Positions 1 to 8,029 are shown, counted from the first letter of the stretch. The stretch is 39,467 bases of DNA from an uncultured Succinivibrionaceae bacterium (GCA_944393045.1 CALXYT010000017.1:1-39467), one strand, 5' to 3'. Program-made: numbers and translations. Notes: generated from the sequence alone by a model not told the origin.

Positions 1-80
1 TTGTAAGACCTACAAAAGTAGGCTAGATTTGTTGATACTAGAAACCCCCGCATTTATGCGTGGGGAGTATGTCATATTGA
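1..80 (+). mobile_element. IS200/IS605-type element end (right end / omega-RNA-like hairpins)
   Basis: Two hairpins sit at the window edge. The first is CCTAC-AAAA-GTAGG (9-22). The second (45-65) has a CCCC/GGGG outer stem, an unpaired T at 61, a short inner stem and a TTTA loop. This C-run stem with one bulge and a TTTA loop is typical of subterminal hairpins and omega-RNA 3' ends of TnpB-carrying IS200/IS605 elements. The transposase itself would lie to the left, outside the window. The same fold recurs at 39381-39410. The family assignment is by resemblance only. Confidence 0.45.
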
Positions 81-169
81 CCTATATCTCTAGCTTTTTA
101 GGTAGTTAAAGCAAAGTTGTGTCAGGTAAGTTTTTGATTTTTTTGTGATGCATATTGCAAATTTTACTC

Positions 170-196
170 TAAAGTTTTTTAGTAATTGGTCGCTAT
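170..196 (+). promoter_or_regulatory. Sigma28 (FliA) promoter of the flagellin gene
   Basis: TAAAGTTT at 170-177 is an exact match to the sigma28 -35 consensus. After an 11-base spacer comes GTCGCTAT at 189-196, which shares 5 of 8 bases with GCCGATAA. Transcription would start near 203, leaving about 29 bases of leader before the ATG at 232. That leaves no room for a ribosome binding site before the alternative GTG at 211. FliA itself is encoded at 19574-20302. Confidence 0.6.
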
Positions 197-231
197 GAAG
201 ATAACTAAAGGTGTATGCATTAGGTAGAGCT

Positions 232-1089
232 ATGGCATTATATTTAACTAATATTATGTCGCTCTTTGCTAGAAGGCAAATGAGCATGATCCAAAGCTCC
301 TTAGATACCTCTTATGAACGTTTAGCTAGTGGTAAGAGGATAAATAGTGCTAAGGATGATCCTGCTGGTTTACAGATTGCCAATCGTTTATCATCCGAAA
401 TCGATGGACTTAAACAAGGTAATCGAAATGCCCAGGATGGGATTTCTATTGCTCAAACTGTTGAGGGAGCGTTAGATGAGGTTTCTGTTATGCTCCAGAG
501 AGTGCGTACTCTAGCACTGCAGTCTGCTAACGGCACCAATAGCACAGCCGATAGAGCTGCCTTAAATGGTGAGGCAAGGCAAATGTATGAGGAGATAAAT
601 CGCATCTCGCAAGATGATACTTATGCAGGTGCTAAAATTCTTGATGGCTCTAAAGGAATAATCAATATTCAGGTAGGCGCTTACGCTAATCAAACAATAG
701 CTATTGACTTATCGCAGTCTTTTAGCGTGGAGGAAATGGCTAAAAGAGCAGGTACTGATGCAGAAGTTGCTTTTGCGAATGGTTTTGATATTAGTACAGC
801 TGAAAATGCCCAAAATGTTTTGGCTAATATCGATGCGTTAATAGCTGTGGTTGATGGCAAACGTGGTGAGCTTGGTGGAGTGCAGAATCGTTTGGAGTCT
901 ACTATCAGATACCAAAGTCTTTCAATTGAAAATCTTAGTGAATCCCGTAGCCGTATTGAGGATACGGATTATGCTGAAGAGACCTCAAATTTAGTACAAA
1001 AGCAAATTCAAATGCAAGCTGCCGTTGCGGTTCTTACGCAGGCTAATAATTCTAAGAGTTTTATTTTACAGCTCCTTGAAGGCATATAG
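232..1089 (+). CDS. fliC: Flagellin (short, D0/D1 only)
   Basis: This is the flagellar filament subunit, exported through the flagellar type III system. The 285-residue product has the conserved N-terminal flagellin region (SSLDTSYERLASGKRINSAK, then DDPAGLQIANRL) and the conserved C-terminal helix region ending in a LLEGI tail. Only about 60 residues separate the two halves, so the surface domains D2/D3 are essentially absent. The ATG at 232 is preferred over the GTG at 211 because the sigma28 promoter would start transcription near 203, and because the protein then begins MALYL as flagellins usually do. The gene stands alone beside glgC, far from the main flagellar cluster. Other flagellin copies may exist elsewhere. 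The identification as a flagellin is secure; which paralogue it is cannot be told. Confidence 0.93.
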   Translation: MALYLTNIMSLFARRQMSMIQSSLDTSYERLASGKRINSAKDDPAGLQIANRLSSEIDGLKQGNRNAQDGISIAQTVEGALDEVSVMLQRVRTLALQSANGTNSTADRAALNGEARQMYEEINRISQDDTYAGAKILDGSKGIINIQVGAYANQTIAIDLSQSFSVEEMAKRAGTDAEVAFANGFDISTAENAQNVLANIDALIAVVDGKRGELGGVQNRLESTIRYQSLSIENLSESRSRIEDTDYAEETSNLVQKQIQMQAAVAVLTQANNSKSFILQLLEGI

Positions 1090-1097
1090 CCTAAAGC

Positions 1098-1119
1098 GAG
1101 AGGGGAATTTCTCTTTTTT
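1098..1119 (+). terminator. Weak intrinsic terminator after the flagellin gene
   Basis: A six-pair stem GAGAGG/TTTCTC (1098-1103 with 1108-1113, two G-U pairs) is followed by six T (1114-1119), eight bases after the flagellin stop codon. Confidence 0.5.
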
Positions 1120-1423
1120 CCTGTTCTCTTTTTGTTCAGCTCTTTTTTCATTTATAGCTCTAAGTTTTTTCAGCTCTTTTGTTTGTTACTTCTTTATATG
1201 CTCTGCGTTATATAAAGACGTAAAAATATCTTTTTTTCGCAGTTAAAATTTTTTCAAAGAAATCAAGTTTAACGTTAATAATCAGGAATATTTTTAGTAG
1301 ATCTCGGTAAAGTGCTGCTAAATGTGATAATCTGTAACAGTCAAGGAGCTTTAATGCGAAAGTTCTGGCTCTTGGTATTAAAAAACTTATTTATATTAGC
1401 AATCAATTACACATGAGGAAATA
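1120..1423. other. Intergenic region, flagellin to glgC
   Basis: This is T-rich, low-complexity DNA with no convincing gene. An extended -10 element (TGTGATAAT, 1323-1331) could be the glgC promoter, without a good -35. GTTTAAC followed by GTTAATAA (about 1267-1280) loosely resembles ArcA-type GTTAA repeats. The 13-mer TTTTAGTAGATCT (1292-1304) recurs upstream of flhA. Confidence 0.35.
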
Positions 1424-2740
1424 ATGGCAATATCAATTAGTGCTAGACAGGCAACTAGAAAGACCATGGCTCTTGTTTTAGCCGGTGGTAGAGGTAGCCG
1501 ACTATTTCAGCTAACAGATACTCGAGCAAAACCTGCAGTTTATTTTGGGGGAAAGTATCGCATTATTGATTTTGCGTTATCTAATTGTATAAATTCAGGT
1601 ATTCGTAAAATTGGCGTAGTTACGCAGTATAAATCGCATAGTCTATTACGTCATTTACAGACAGGTTGGTCATTTATGCGTAACCAGTTTAGTGAATGTC
1701 TTGATTTTTTACCAGCTCAGCAGCGTATCGATGAGGTGCATTGGTATCGTGGTACAGCAGATGCGGTGTATCAGAATATAGATATTATTAAAGATCATAA
1801 GCCTACGTATGTTTTAATATTAGCAGGCGATCATGTCTATAAGATGGATTATGCTAAATTAGTTTTAGATCATATTTCCCATGGCGGACCTTTAACTGTT
1901 GCTTGTGTTCCAATTCCTAAGGAACAAGCTAGTTCTTATGGTATAATGCAAGTTGATCCAGAGGGACTAATTACCTCTTTTGTGGAAAAACCTCAAGAAA
2001 ATGCTCCTACTATGCCGGGTAATCCAGATTATTGTTTAGCATCGATGGGCATATATGTTTTTGATGCAAAGTATCTTTATGAAGTGTTACGTGAAGATGA
2101 GCATACCTTAAACTCAAATCATGATTTTGGAATGGATATTATTCCTCGTTTAGTTAATGAGGGATTGGCTCATTCTCATGATTTTAGTAAATCTTGTGTA
2201 TGCAATAGAGCAAAAAACTTAATATATTGGCGAGATGTTGGTACAATAGACTCTTATTTTGCTGCTAATATGGATATTGCATCGGTAACACCTGATCTTG
2301 ATGTTTACGATCCTGAATGGCCGGTTTGGACTTACCAAACGCAGCTGCCTCCTGCTAAGTTTGTGCAGGATATGAATGGAGCCTCTTCGATTTTACGTAA
2401 TAGTGTGGTATCGGCAGGTGATATTATAAGTGGTTCATCTATTTGTAGTAGTGTGCTTTTTTATAATGTCCGTGTTCATTCATTTTGTTTTATTAACGAG
2501 GTAGTAGCATTTCCTGATACTATTATTCATCGTGGTTGTCGTCTTACTAAGGTAATTATTGATAGAGGCTGTGAATTGCCGCGAAATTTAGTAGTAGGGG
2601 AGAATTTTGAGGAAGATAATAGAAGGTTCCATAGATCCGAAGGTGGAGTTACCTTAATTACTCGTAAAATGCTTGCTGTATTACGCGAAAAAGAACCATG
2701 GCTTTTTGATGAATTTGATTCATATTGTGTTAGAGATTAA
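1424..2740 (+). CDS. glgC: Glucose-1-phosphate adenylyltransferase (ADP-glucose pyrophosphorylase)
   Basis: The enzyme makes ADP-glucose from glucose-1-phosphate and ATP, the committed step of bacterial glycogen synthesis in the cytoplasm. The 438-residue protein is close to the E. coli length (431). It has the N-terminal nucleotidyltransferase loop LAGGRGSRLFQLT near residue 19, then RAKPAVYFGGKYRIIDF, the regulatory and substrate segment of this family, and a C-terminal beta-helix half. A GAGGA ribosome binding site lies just before the ATG. No other glycogen genes are nearby. It is followed after only 25 bases by arcB on the same strand, so the two may be co-transcribed, which would be an unusual pairing. 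Confidence 0.95.
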   Translation: MAISISARQATRKTMALVLAGGRGSRLFQLTDTRAKPAVYFGGKYRIIDFALSNCINSGIRKIGVVTQYKSHSLLRHLQTGWSFMRNQFSECLDFLPAQQRIDEVHWYRGTADAVYQNIDIIKDHKPTYVLILAGDHVYKMDYAKLVLDHISHGGPLTVACVPIPKEQASSYGIMQVDPEGLITSFVEKPQENAPTMPGNPDYCLASMGIYVFDAKYLYEVLREDEHTLNSNHDFGMDIIPRLVNEGLAHSHDFSKSCVCNRAKNLIYWRDVGTIDSYFAANMDIASVTPDLDVYDPEWPVWTYQTQLPPAKFVQDMNGASSILRNSVVSAGDIISGSSICSSVLFYNVRVHSFCFINEVVAFPDTIIHRGCRLTKVIIDRGCELPRNLVVGENFEEDNRRFHRSEGGVTLITRKMLAVLREKEPWLFDEFDSYCVRD

Positions 2741-2765
2741 ATAGGAATTTATTGTTAAGGTTTAT

Positions 2766-4673
2766 ATGAATCTAACTACACTACTTGAAAAATTTACCCA
2801 GTCGAAGAATTTATTTATCGCAGAACATGCATTAGGAGTGATAATGGCGCTTTTAGGTGCTTTTATCACGTTAATTTTTATGCTGCTTAATTTATTGGTA
2901 TATGTTTTTCGTTATGCGGCTATAACTTGGTATGGTGTTACTAATGCGCTCTTCATGCCCTTTATATGTGGGTTAATTATCGTTCCTATTGTGGTTTATG
3001 CTATTGTATATATCTTTAAGGATCTTGAGGTAGACCGCAGGAGACTTATCGAATTACAAAAGAAAGAAAGTCAATTAAAGAATAATTTAGCGCGTACTTA
3101 TATCGATATCATCAATCAGCGTGAAAGAAATTCCTTATTAAGCTTAGAACATGAAAAACTCCGTGGTACGCTTGATAATGAAATTAGTCAGCGCATGGAA
3201 ACTGAACAGAAGTTTGATGATCAGGTATCATTTTTCTCAGCGATTATCAATTTAACCCCAGATATTATTATTTATCGTGACGGTCATGGCGCAATCACAG
3301 GATGCAATAATAATTTACAACGACTTTTAGGGGTGCAAAGTTCTGAAGCTCTTGAGCAGTTATTTAAAAATAATGCAGAACTTTCATCAATTTTTACTAA
3401 ATACGATAAGGTTGTTAGTGATACAAAAAAAGAGGTAACTTATGAAGCCACTCTTAATGGGGTAGTTTTTCAGATGCGTAAGCGTCCTGCATTAAATTCG
3501 CATGGAGCCTTAATAGGTATTATCACTTATGGTCATGATATTACTAATTTAAAAAACGAGCAGGATATTTTGGAGAAAGCCTCACAAGAGAAGAGTAATT
3601 TTATTTCTACCTTATCTCATGAATTAAGAACACCTTTAAATGGTATAGTAGGTTTAAGTGATATTTTATTAAGTAGTGGCCATTTTAAGGGGGATGATGA
3701 GCGCTATTTGCGTGCGATCAATGTGAATGCCGTTACTTTAGGTAATATTTTTAATGATGTTATAGATTTAAATAAGATTGAACGCGAAAGATTTAATATC
3801 GTTAATGAAAATGTCAAGTGGCAAGATTTTCTGGAGGCATTTGAAACTTTATCCTCTCTTATGACTACCCAAAAAGGGTTAGAGTTTAAGTACGATTTAC
3901 AAGGTTCATCTCCTAAATTGGTGCAAACAGACCCTACAAGGTTACGTCAAGTATTATGGAATCTTGTTGCGAATGCCGTAAAATTTACCAAAGAAGGTAG
4001 TGTAGGGCTTTATATAAAGCAGCAAATTGCAGGTGATAAGCTGGATATAACCTTTAAGATCGTAGATACTGGCATTGGTATTGCGAAAGAAGAACAAGAA
4101 AAAATCTTTGATATGTATTATCAAGTAGCAGGTACTAAGCAATCAACAGGTACTGGTATCGGGCTACATGTATCGAAGGTCTTAACTCAGGAGTTAGGTG
4201 GTAATATTGCCGTAGAAAGCGAGCTTGGTCACGGATCTACATTTACCTTACATTTTAGTTTTAGTATAGTGACTGATAATGTAGAATTATCACCTAAAAA
4301 TAGTAAAATTCAGAATAAACGTGTGCTATTGGTCGAAGATGTAGATTTAAATATTTTAGTAGCAAAATCAATGTTAGAGTCTCAAGGATATAGCGTGGTA
4401 GCTGCTAAAACGGGACATGATTCCATAGAACAGTTTAAAAGGGATAAATTTGATTTAGTATTACTTGATATGCAATTACCTGATATGACGGGGTTTGATA
4501 TAGCTGATAAGTTAGTATCAGAATGTGATTGCAAAGTTCCTATGATTGCGCTTACTGCCAATGTAGTCGCTAACAATCAAGTATATGTCGATCATAAGAT
4601 TATAGGCGTGATGAGTAAGCCTCTTACAGCCAAAAAGCTTGCAGAAACTTTAGCTAACTATCAGGAACAGTAA
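2766..4673 (+). CDS. arcB: Aerobic respiration sensor kinase ArcB lacking its own Hpt domain
   Basis: This is a membrane redox sensor that phosphorylates ArcA when quinones are reduced. The 635 residues show two membrane helices (about 22-48 and 64-86) with a short outer loop, a coiled coil (about 90-150), a PAS domain (about 155-265), a HisKA box with SHELRTP (His285), a HATPase domain and a receiver domain with Asp568 in LLDMQLPD. Sequence such as AVTLGNIFND in the dimerisation helix closely matches E. coli ArcB. E. coli ArcB is 778 residues because a C-terminal Hpt domain follows; here the protein stops after the receiver and the Hpt is the next gene. In the PAS domain the counterpart of redox Cys180 is present (Cys180), but that of Cys241 is Val234. 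A ribosome binding site (AAGG) precedes the ATG. Confidence 0.93.
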   Translation: MNLTTLLEKFTQSKNLFIAEHALGVIMALLGAFITLIFMLLNLLVYVFRYAAITWYGVTNALFMPFICGLIIVPIVVYAIVYIFKDLEVDRRRLIELQKKESQLKNNLARTYIDIINQRERNSLLSLEHEKLRGTLDNEISQRMETEQKFDDQVSFFSAIINLTPDIIIYRDGHGAITGCNNNLQRLLGVQSSEALEQLFKNNAELSSIFTKYDKVVSDTKKEVTYEATLNGVVFQMRKRPALNSHGALIGIITYGHDITNLKNEQDILEKASQEKSNFISTLSHELRTPLNGIVGLSDILLSSGHFKGDDERYLRAINVNAVTLGNIFNDVIDLNKIERERFNIVNENVKWQDFLEAFETLSSLMTTQKGLEFKYDLQGSSPKLVQTDPTRLRQVLWNLVANAVKFTKEGSVGLYIKQQIAGDKLDITFKIVDTGIGIAKEEQEKIFDMYYQVAGTKQSTGTGIGLHVSKVLTQELGGNIAVESELGHGSTFTLHFSFSIVTDNVELSPKNSKIQNKRVLLVEDVDLNILVAKSMLESQGYSVVAAKTGHDSIEQFKRDKFDLVLLDMQLPDMTGFDIADKLVSECDCKVPMIALTANVVANNQVYVDHKIIGVMSKPLTAKKLAETLANYQEQ

Positions 4674-4674
4674 T

Positions 4675-5031
4675 ATGTTAGAGATAATTGATAAATCTTA
4701 TATTGATGAATTTGTTGGTATGGCAGGAGCAACACCATTTTTAGAAGCTATAGATTTATTTGAAAAAAGTGTAAATGGTTATATTTCAGAATCAAAAAAC
4801 TTTTTTGCCAAAAAAATGTATGAAGAATCAGCTAAGGAGATGCATAAAATCAAAGGTGCAGCCAGTTCAATTGGTTTAAAGCGTATTATGCGTGATGCTA
4901 AGACTAATGAACTTGAGGTGCTTGATAAACGCGAAAATGCTGATATTGATGCTATGATTGCTAATTTTAAAAGCTCTATTAGTGAAGATATTATAGTTTT
5001 ACGTAGATATGTATTAACTAAACAAAAATAA
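4675..5031 (+). CDS. Stand-alone Hpt phosphotransfer protein of the Arc relay
   Basis: This is a histidine phosphotransfer protein, expected to pass phosphate from the ArcB receiver (Asp568) to ArcA Asp54. The 118 residues match the C-terminal Hpt domain of E. coli ArcB, including EMHKIKGAASSIGL with the phospho-accepting His57 and a basic C-terminus like that of ArcB. It begins one base after the arcB stop, in a different frame, and has its own ribosome binding site, AGGA at 4663-4666, eight bases before the ATG. It therefore looks like a true separate gene and not an artefact of one sequencing error. Function is inferred from homology and adjacency. Confidence 0.88.
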   Translation: MLEIIDKSYIDEFVGMAGATPFLEAIDLFEKSVNGYISESKNFFAKKMYEESAKEMHKIKGAASSIGLKRIMRDAKTNELEVLDKRENADIDAMIANFKSSISEDIIVLRRYVLTKQK

Positions 5032-5049
5032 TACGCTATTGGTTATATT

Positions 5050-5075
5050 AGGGTTACTTGGGTAACCCTTTTTTG
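5050..5075 (+). terminator. Intrinsic terminator of the glgC-arcB-hpt unit
   Basis: AGGGTTAC (5050-5057) pairs with GTAACCCT (5062-5069) around a TTGG loop and is followed by a T-run, 18 bases after the hpt stop codon. Confidence 0.85.
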
Positions 5076-5161
5076 TTTTTGTGTGATTTTTTTTTGTGGC
5101 TTTGGATAGGATGGTTTTGAGAGAGGAATAAGGCTTGCAATATAAGGTATAAAAAGATGGC

Positions 5162-5191
5162 AATAAAAAACGTGACTACCAGGCCACGTTT
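5162..5191 (-). terminator. Intrinsic terminator downstream of arcA
   Basis: Read on the minus strand, AAACGTG and CACGTTT arms (5185-5191 and 5168-5174) enclose a 10-base loop and run into a T-tract complementary to 5162-5170. It lies about 75 bases beyond the arcA stop. Confidence 0.7.
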
Positions 5192-5264
5192 AAAAATAAG
5201 ATAAAATCTTAATTTATAAAACGGTAAAGTATATCCCTTTACTGCTACATAAACTTACTAAGCT

Positions 5265-5996
5265 TTAAAATTTAACATCGGCATTGAAGCGATAACCTTC
5301 CCCATGAATAGTTTCAATAAGGAATTGACCATCACCTGCTTCTAAGTGGCGACGCAATTTTCTGATGGTAACATCGACAGTACGGTCGTGTTCTTTAAGA
5401 TCGCGCCCCATCATATAAAGCATTAAATCAGCTCTAGTTACTAAGAGTTTTGCGTGTTCACAGAAATATTGTAACATTCTAAATTCAGCACGAGGTAATC
5501 TGGTAACTGTTCCTTTAGGACTAATTAGGTCATGGCTATTAGATTCTAAAGACCAGCCCTGGAACTCATACTTGTCAGTTACAGAAGGCACAAAATTAGA
5601 AGGTGCTTGAACCTTCTGTGCAGGTTTAGTTCTGGTTCTATTAATTAGATTACGAGCTCTAATTGTTAGCTCGCGAGGGTTAAATGGTTTAGTGATATAA
5701 TCATCCGCCCCAATTTCAAGCCCTAGTATTCTATCGATATCGTTATCACGTCCGGTTACGAACATAAGTGCAATATCACCCATTTCACGAATTTCACGTG
5801 CTAAGATTAAACCATTTTTTCCGGGAAGGTTTATATCTAGTAGAATTAAATCTACATGATGGGTATTTAAAATCTGATGCATCTCATCACCATCTACAGC
5901 TAATAAGGTTTCGTAACCTTCTGCTCTAAAAACGGTAGATGCCATTTTTGAAGCGACTGATTCGTCGTCTACTATTAGTACGGTTGGTGCTGCCAT
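5265..5996 (-). CDS. arcA: Response regulator ArcA
   Basis: This is the DNA-binding regulator of the aerobic/anaerobic switch, phosphorylated through the ArcB-Hpt relay. The 243-residue product has a receiver domain (residues 1-120) with DD10-11, Asp54 in LLDINLPGKNG and the conserved Lys in DDYITKPFNPREL. A winged-helix OmpR-type domain follows, with HDRTVDVTIRKLRRH and TIHGEGYRF near the end. These match E. coli ArcA (238 residues) almost word for word. It converges on arcB-hpt; in E. coli arcA and arcB are far apart. The ribosome binding site before the ATG is weak (AGG). Three tandem GTTAA(T/A) repeats lie 75-92 bases upstream and could be an ArcA autoregulatory site. Confidence 0.96.
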   Translation of the reverse strand: MAAPTVLIVDDESVASKMASTVFRAEGYETLLAVDGDEMHQILNTHHVDLILLDINLPGKNGLILAREIREMGDIALMFVTGRDNDIDRILGLEIGADDYITKPFNPRELTIRARNLINRTRTKPAQKVQAPSNFVPSVTDKYEFQGWSLESNSHDLISPKGTVTRLPRAEFRMLQYFCEHAKLLVTRADLMLYMMGRDLKEHDRTVDVTIRKLRRHLEAGDGQFLIETIHGEGYRFNADVKF

Positions 5997-6462
5997 TGAA
6001 GACCTACTTTACTTATTATTTCTTATAATAATACTATTTGGGGTATTTGGTTATGTTATACTTTATTTTTGTTAATGTTAAAGTTAAATACCACAAGTAT
6101 CGTACTTCATTGTATCATCTTATTATAACATTAACTTGATATTTATATAAAATATATGTAGTAATTCACTAATTTAACACAAAATTATTTCATTCTTTCC
6201 TAAATGGTATGGTGTTTTTCGCATTTAGTTAAAATATATTAAAAAATTTTGTATTTTAAAATCTTAATATAACCAGATGTTGTTATTTGTTATTTATCTT
6301 ATGGTTAAACACTGCATTATACTAAATTTTTAAGCTAAAAAGTCTTAATTATGTGAACTGCTTATAACTTTAAACTTAAAATTAACATATTTTACTTTTT
6401 GAACAATTATAAATTCCTCAAAAAATATGCCATTTTTTAGTGTTTTAGTTTTAAAGATATTA
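5997..6462. other. Intergenic region upstream of arcA
   Basis: This is extremely AT-rich and contains no credible ORF. GTTAAT-GTTAAA-GTTAAA at 6071-6088, with another TTAAC near 6132, resembles ArcA recognition sequence. It should hold the minus-strand arcA promoter, but no single -35/-10 pair stands out. Confidence 0.4.
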
Positions 6463-6463
6463 A

Positions 6464-6486
6464 AGCCCTTAAAATACTTAAGGGCT
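6464..6486 (-). terminator. Intrinsic terminator after the dihydroorotase gene
   Basis: Nine-base perfect arms AGCCCTTAA (6464-6472) and TTAAGGGCT (6478-6486) enclose a five-base loop. On the minus strand it is followed by only a short T-rich stretch, so it may be a moderate terminator. It lies 30 bases past the stop codon. Confidence 0.6.
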
Positions 6487-6516
6487 AATTACTTTAAAAT
6501 AATGCTTTTTTAGCAC

Positions 6517-7863
6517 TTAGCGTGCAAAAGTAAGCATAGCACCTCTTGGTAGATTTCTTTCAAGTTTACCATTATTAACAATTAAATTACCATTAACAAA
6601 TGTATAAGCAATACGGTAAGTAAATGTCATGCCTGTAAATGGTGACCATCCGCATTTTGAGGCGATTTCATGCGGCATGATTTGCTGATCTTCTTTTTTT
6701 ATGGCAACAAGGTCTGCAAAGTAGCCTTCTTTAATAAAACCTCGATCGGCAATATTAAATCTTTTAGCTACATTATGAGAAGTGGCATTAACAATAGTTT
6801 CTAATGAAATCTCTTTACGATGATAAAGCTCAAGTAATGCTTGCAATGAAAATTGTACTAAGGGAAGCCCGGAAGGTGCCTGTAAGTAGTTTTGCATTTT
6901 TTCTTGATAAGTATGTGGCGCATGGTCGGTAGCAATATTAGTAATAATGCTACTCTTTACACCTTCTAAGAGCGCTACACGGTCTTTTTCATCTTTTATG
7001 GCAGGATTGCATTTAATTTTATTACCTAAAGCATCATAGTATGATGAGTTAAAGAATAAATGATGTGCACACACTTCTGCGGTGATTGTTCTTTTATCAA
7101 CTTGGGTATTGGCAAATTCTTTAAAAAGTTCTACTTCTTCTTTCGTTGAAAGATGAAGCACATGTAAATTTGCCTTAGTTTCTTTTGCAAGTTCTAGCGC
7201 TTTTTTTGTGCTGGCAAAACATGCTTCAGAGCTTCTGATTAGTGGATGCATTTTAGCTGTAATATTATCGCCATAAAGTTCTTTATAGTGTGCTAAGTTT
7301 TTAGCGATGATATTATTGTCCTCGCAATGGGTTGCGACTAATACCGGGCTATTAGCAAAGATTGCTCGCAGGGCATTATCATTATCAACTAAGAGATTTC
7401 CTGTTGATGAGCCCATAAAAACTTTAACGCCACATACTTTTTTAGGATCAATGGCTTTAATAACTTCTAAATTATCATTAGTAGCCCCAAGATAGAAACT
7501 ATAATTAGCAACGGAATTATTAGCTGCAATATTATTTTTAACTTCTAGAGCTTTAGTATCTGTACAAGGAGGCATGTTATTAGGCATGTCCATAAAACTT
7601 GTGGTACCACCTAAAACAGCTGCTAGAGATTCAGAGGCAATAGTAGCTTTAGCAATTTGACCTGGTTCTCTAAAGTGTACCTGATCGTCAATTACCCCAG
7701 GTATAACGATATATTTGTCTAGATCTATTACGTTATAGTCATCTTGAGCTGCGATAATATTATCGATTTTTGCAATACGTCCATCCTTTATAAGGATATC
7801 TCTTACACGAGTAGCTCCTTCATTGATATAGGTGACGTTTTTAAGTAAAGTTGTTGCGCTCAT
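6517..7863 (-). CDS. pyrC: Dihydroorotase, Bacteroidetes-like class I type
   Basis: The enzyme closes carbamoyl aspartate to dihydroorotate in pyrimidine synthesis. The 448-residue amidohydrolase has the metal motif DDQVHFREPG (about 59-68), the Lys expected to be carboxylated in KVFMGSSTGN, the metal-site residues THCED, HVLHLST and ATDHAPH, and the product-side segment CGWSPF. The ordinary class I motif is HxH; here the first His is Gln (QVH), as I recall for Bacteroidetes enzymes such as that of Porphyromonas gingivalis, which this protein resembles throughout. Gammaproteobacteria usually carry the shorter class II PyrC (about 350 residues), so transfer is likely. The start has a strong AGGAGG site. 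Allantoinase is the alternative family; the match to the DDQVHFREPG group favours dihydroorotase. Confidence 0.85.
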   Translation of the reverse strand: MSATTLLKNVTYINEGATRVRDILIKDGRIAKIDNIIAAQDDYNVIDLDKYIVIPGVIDDQVHFREPGQIAKATIASESLAAVLGGTTSFMDMPNNMPPCTDTKALEVKNNIAANNSVANYSFYLGATNDNLEVIKAIDPKKVCGVKVFMGSSTGNLLVDNDNALRAIFANSPVLVATHCEDNNIIAKNLAHYKELYGDNITAKMHPLIRSSEACFASTKKALELAKETKANLHVLHLSTKEEVELFKEFANTQVDKRTITAEVCAHHLFFNSSYYDALGNKIKCNPAIKDEKDRVALLEGVKSSIITNIATDHAPHTYQEKMQNYLQAPSGLPLVQFSLQALLELYHRKEISLETIVNATSHNVAKRFNIADRGFIKEGYFADLVAIKKEDQQIMPHEIASKCGWSPFTGMTFTYRIAYTFVNGNLIVNNGKLERNLPRGAMLTFAR

Positions 7864-8029
7864 TGGTCCTCCTAAGAAAAAACACTGTTAATTATATGCT
7901 TAAATTAGAATTTTCGGGCAATTATTATTATAGTTCTTTAGGAAAGATGGGTAATTTTTTAGAAGATGCTTCATTTATCAATGTTTCATGGAAAGATTAC
8001 CCCTTAAAGAGAGTGCTTTATGCTAATCG

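Noticed and set aside
1025-1246. 73-codon ORF overlapping the flagellin end
   Set aside because: It begins inside flagellin in another frame, crosses the terminator and translates to a Phe/Ser-rich run from T-rich DNA.
4671-4677. Sequencing frameshift breaking a fused ArcB
   Set aside because: Both a stop codon and a frame change would have to be explained, the usual linker is absent, and the Hpt gene has its own well-spaced ribosome site. It is not fully excluded.
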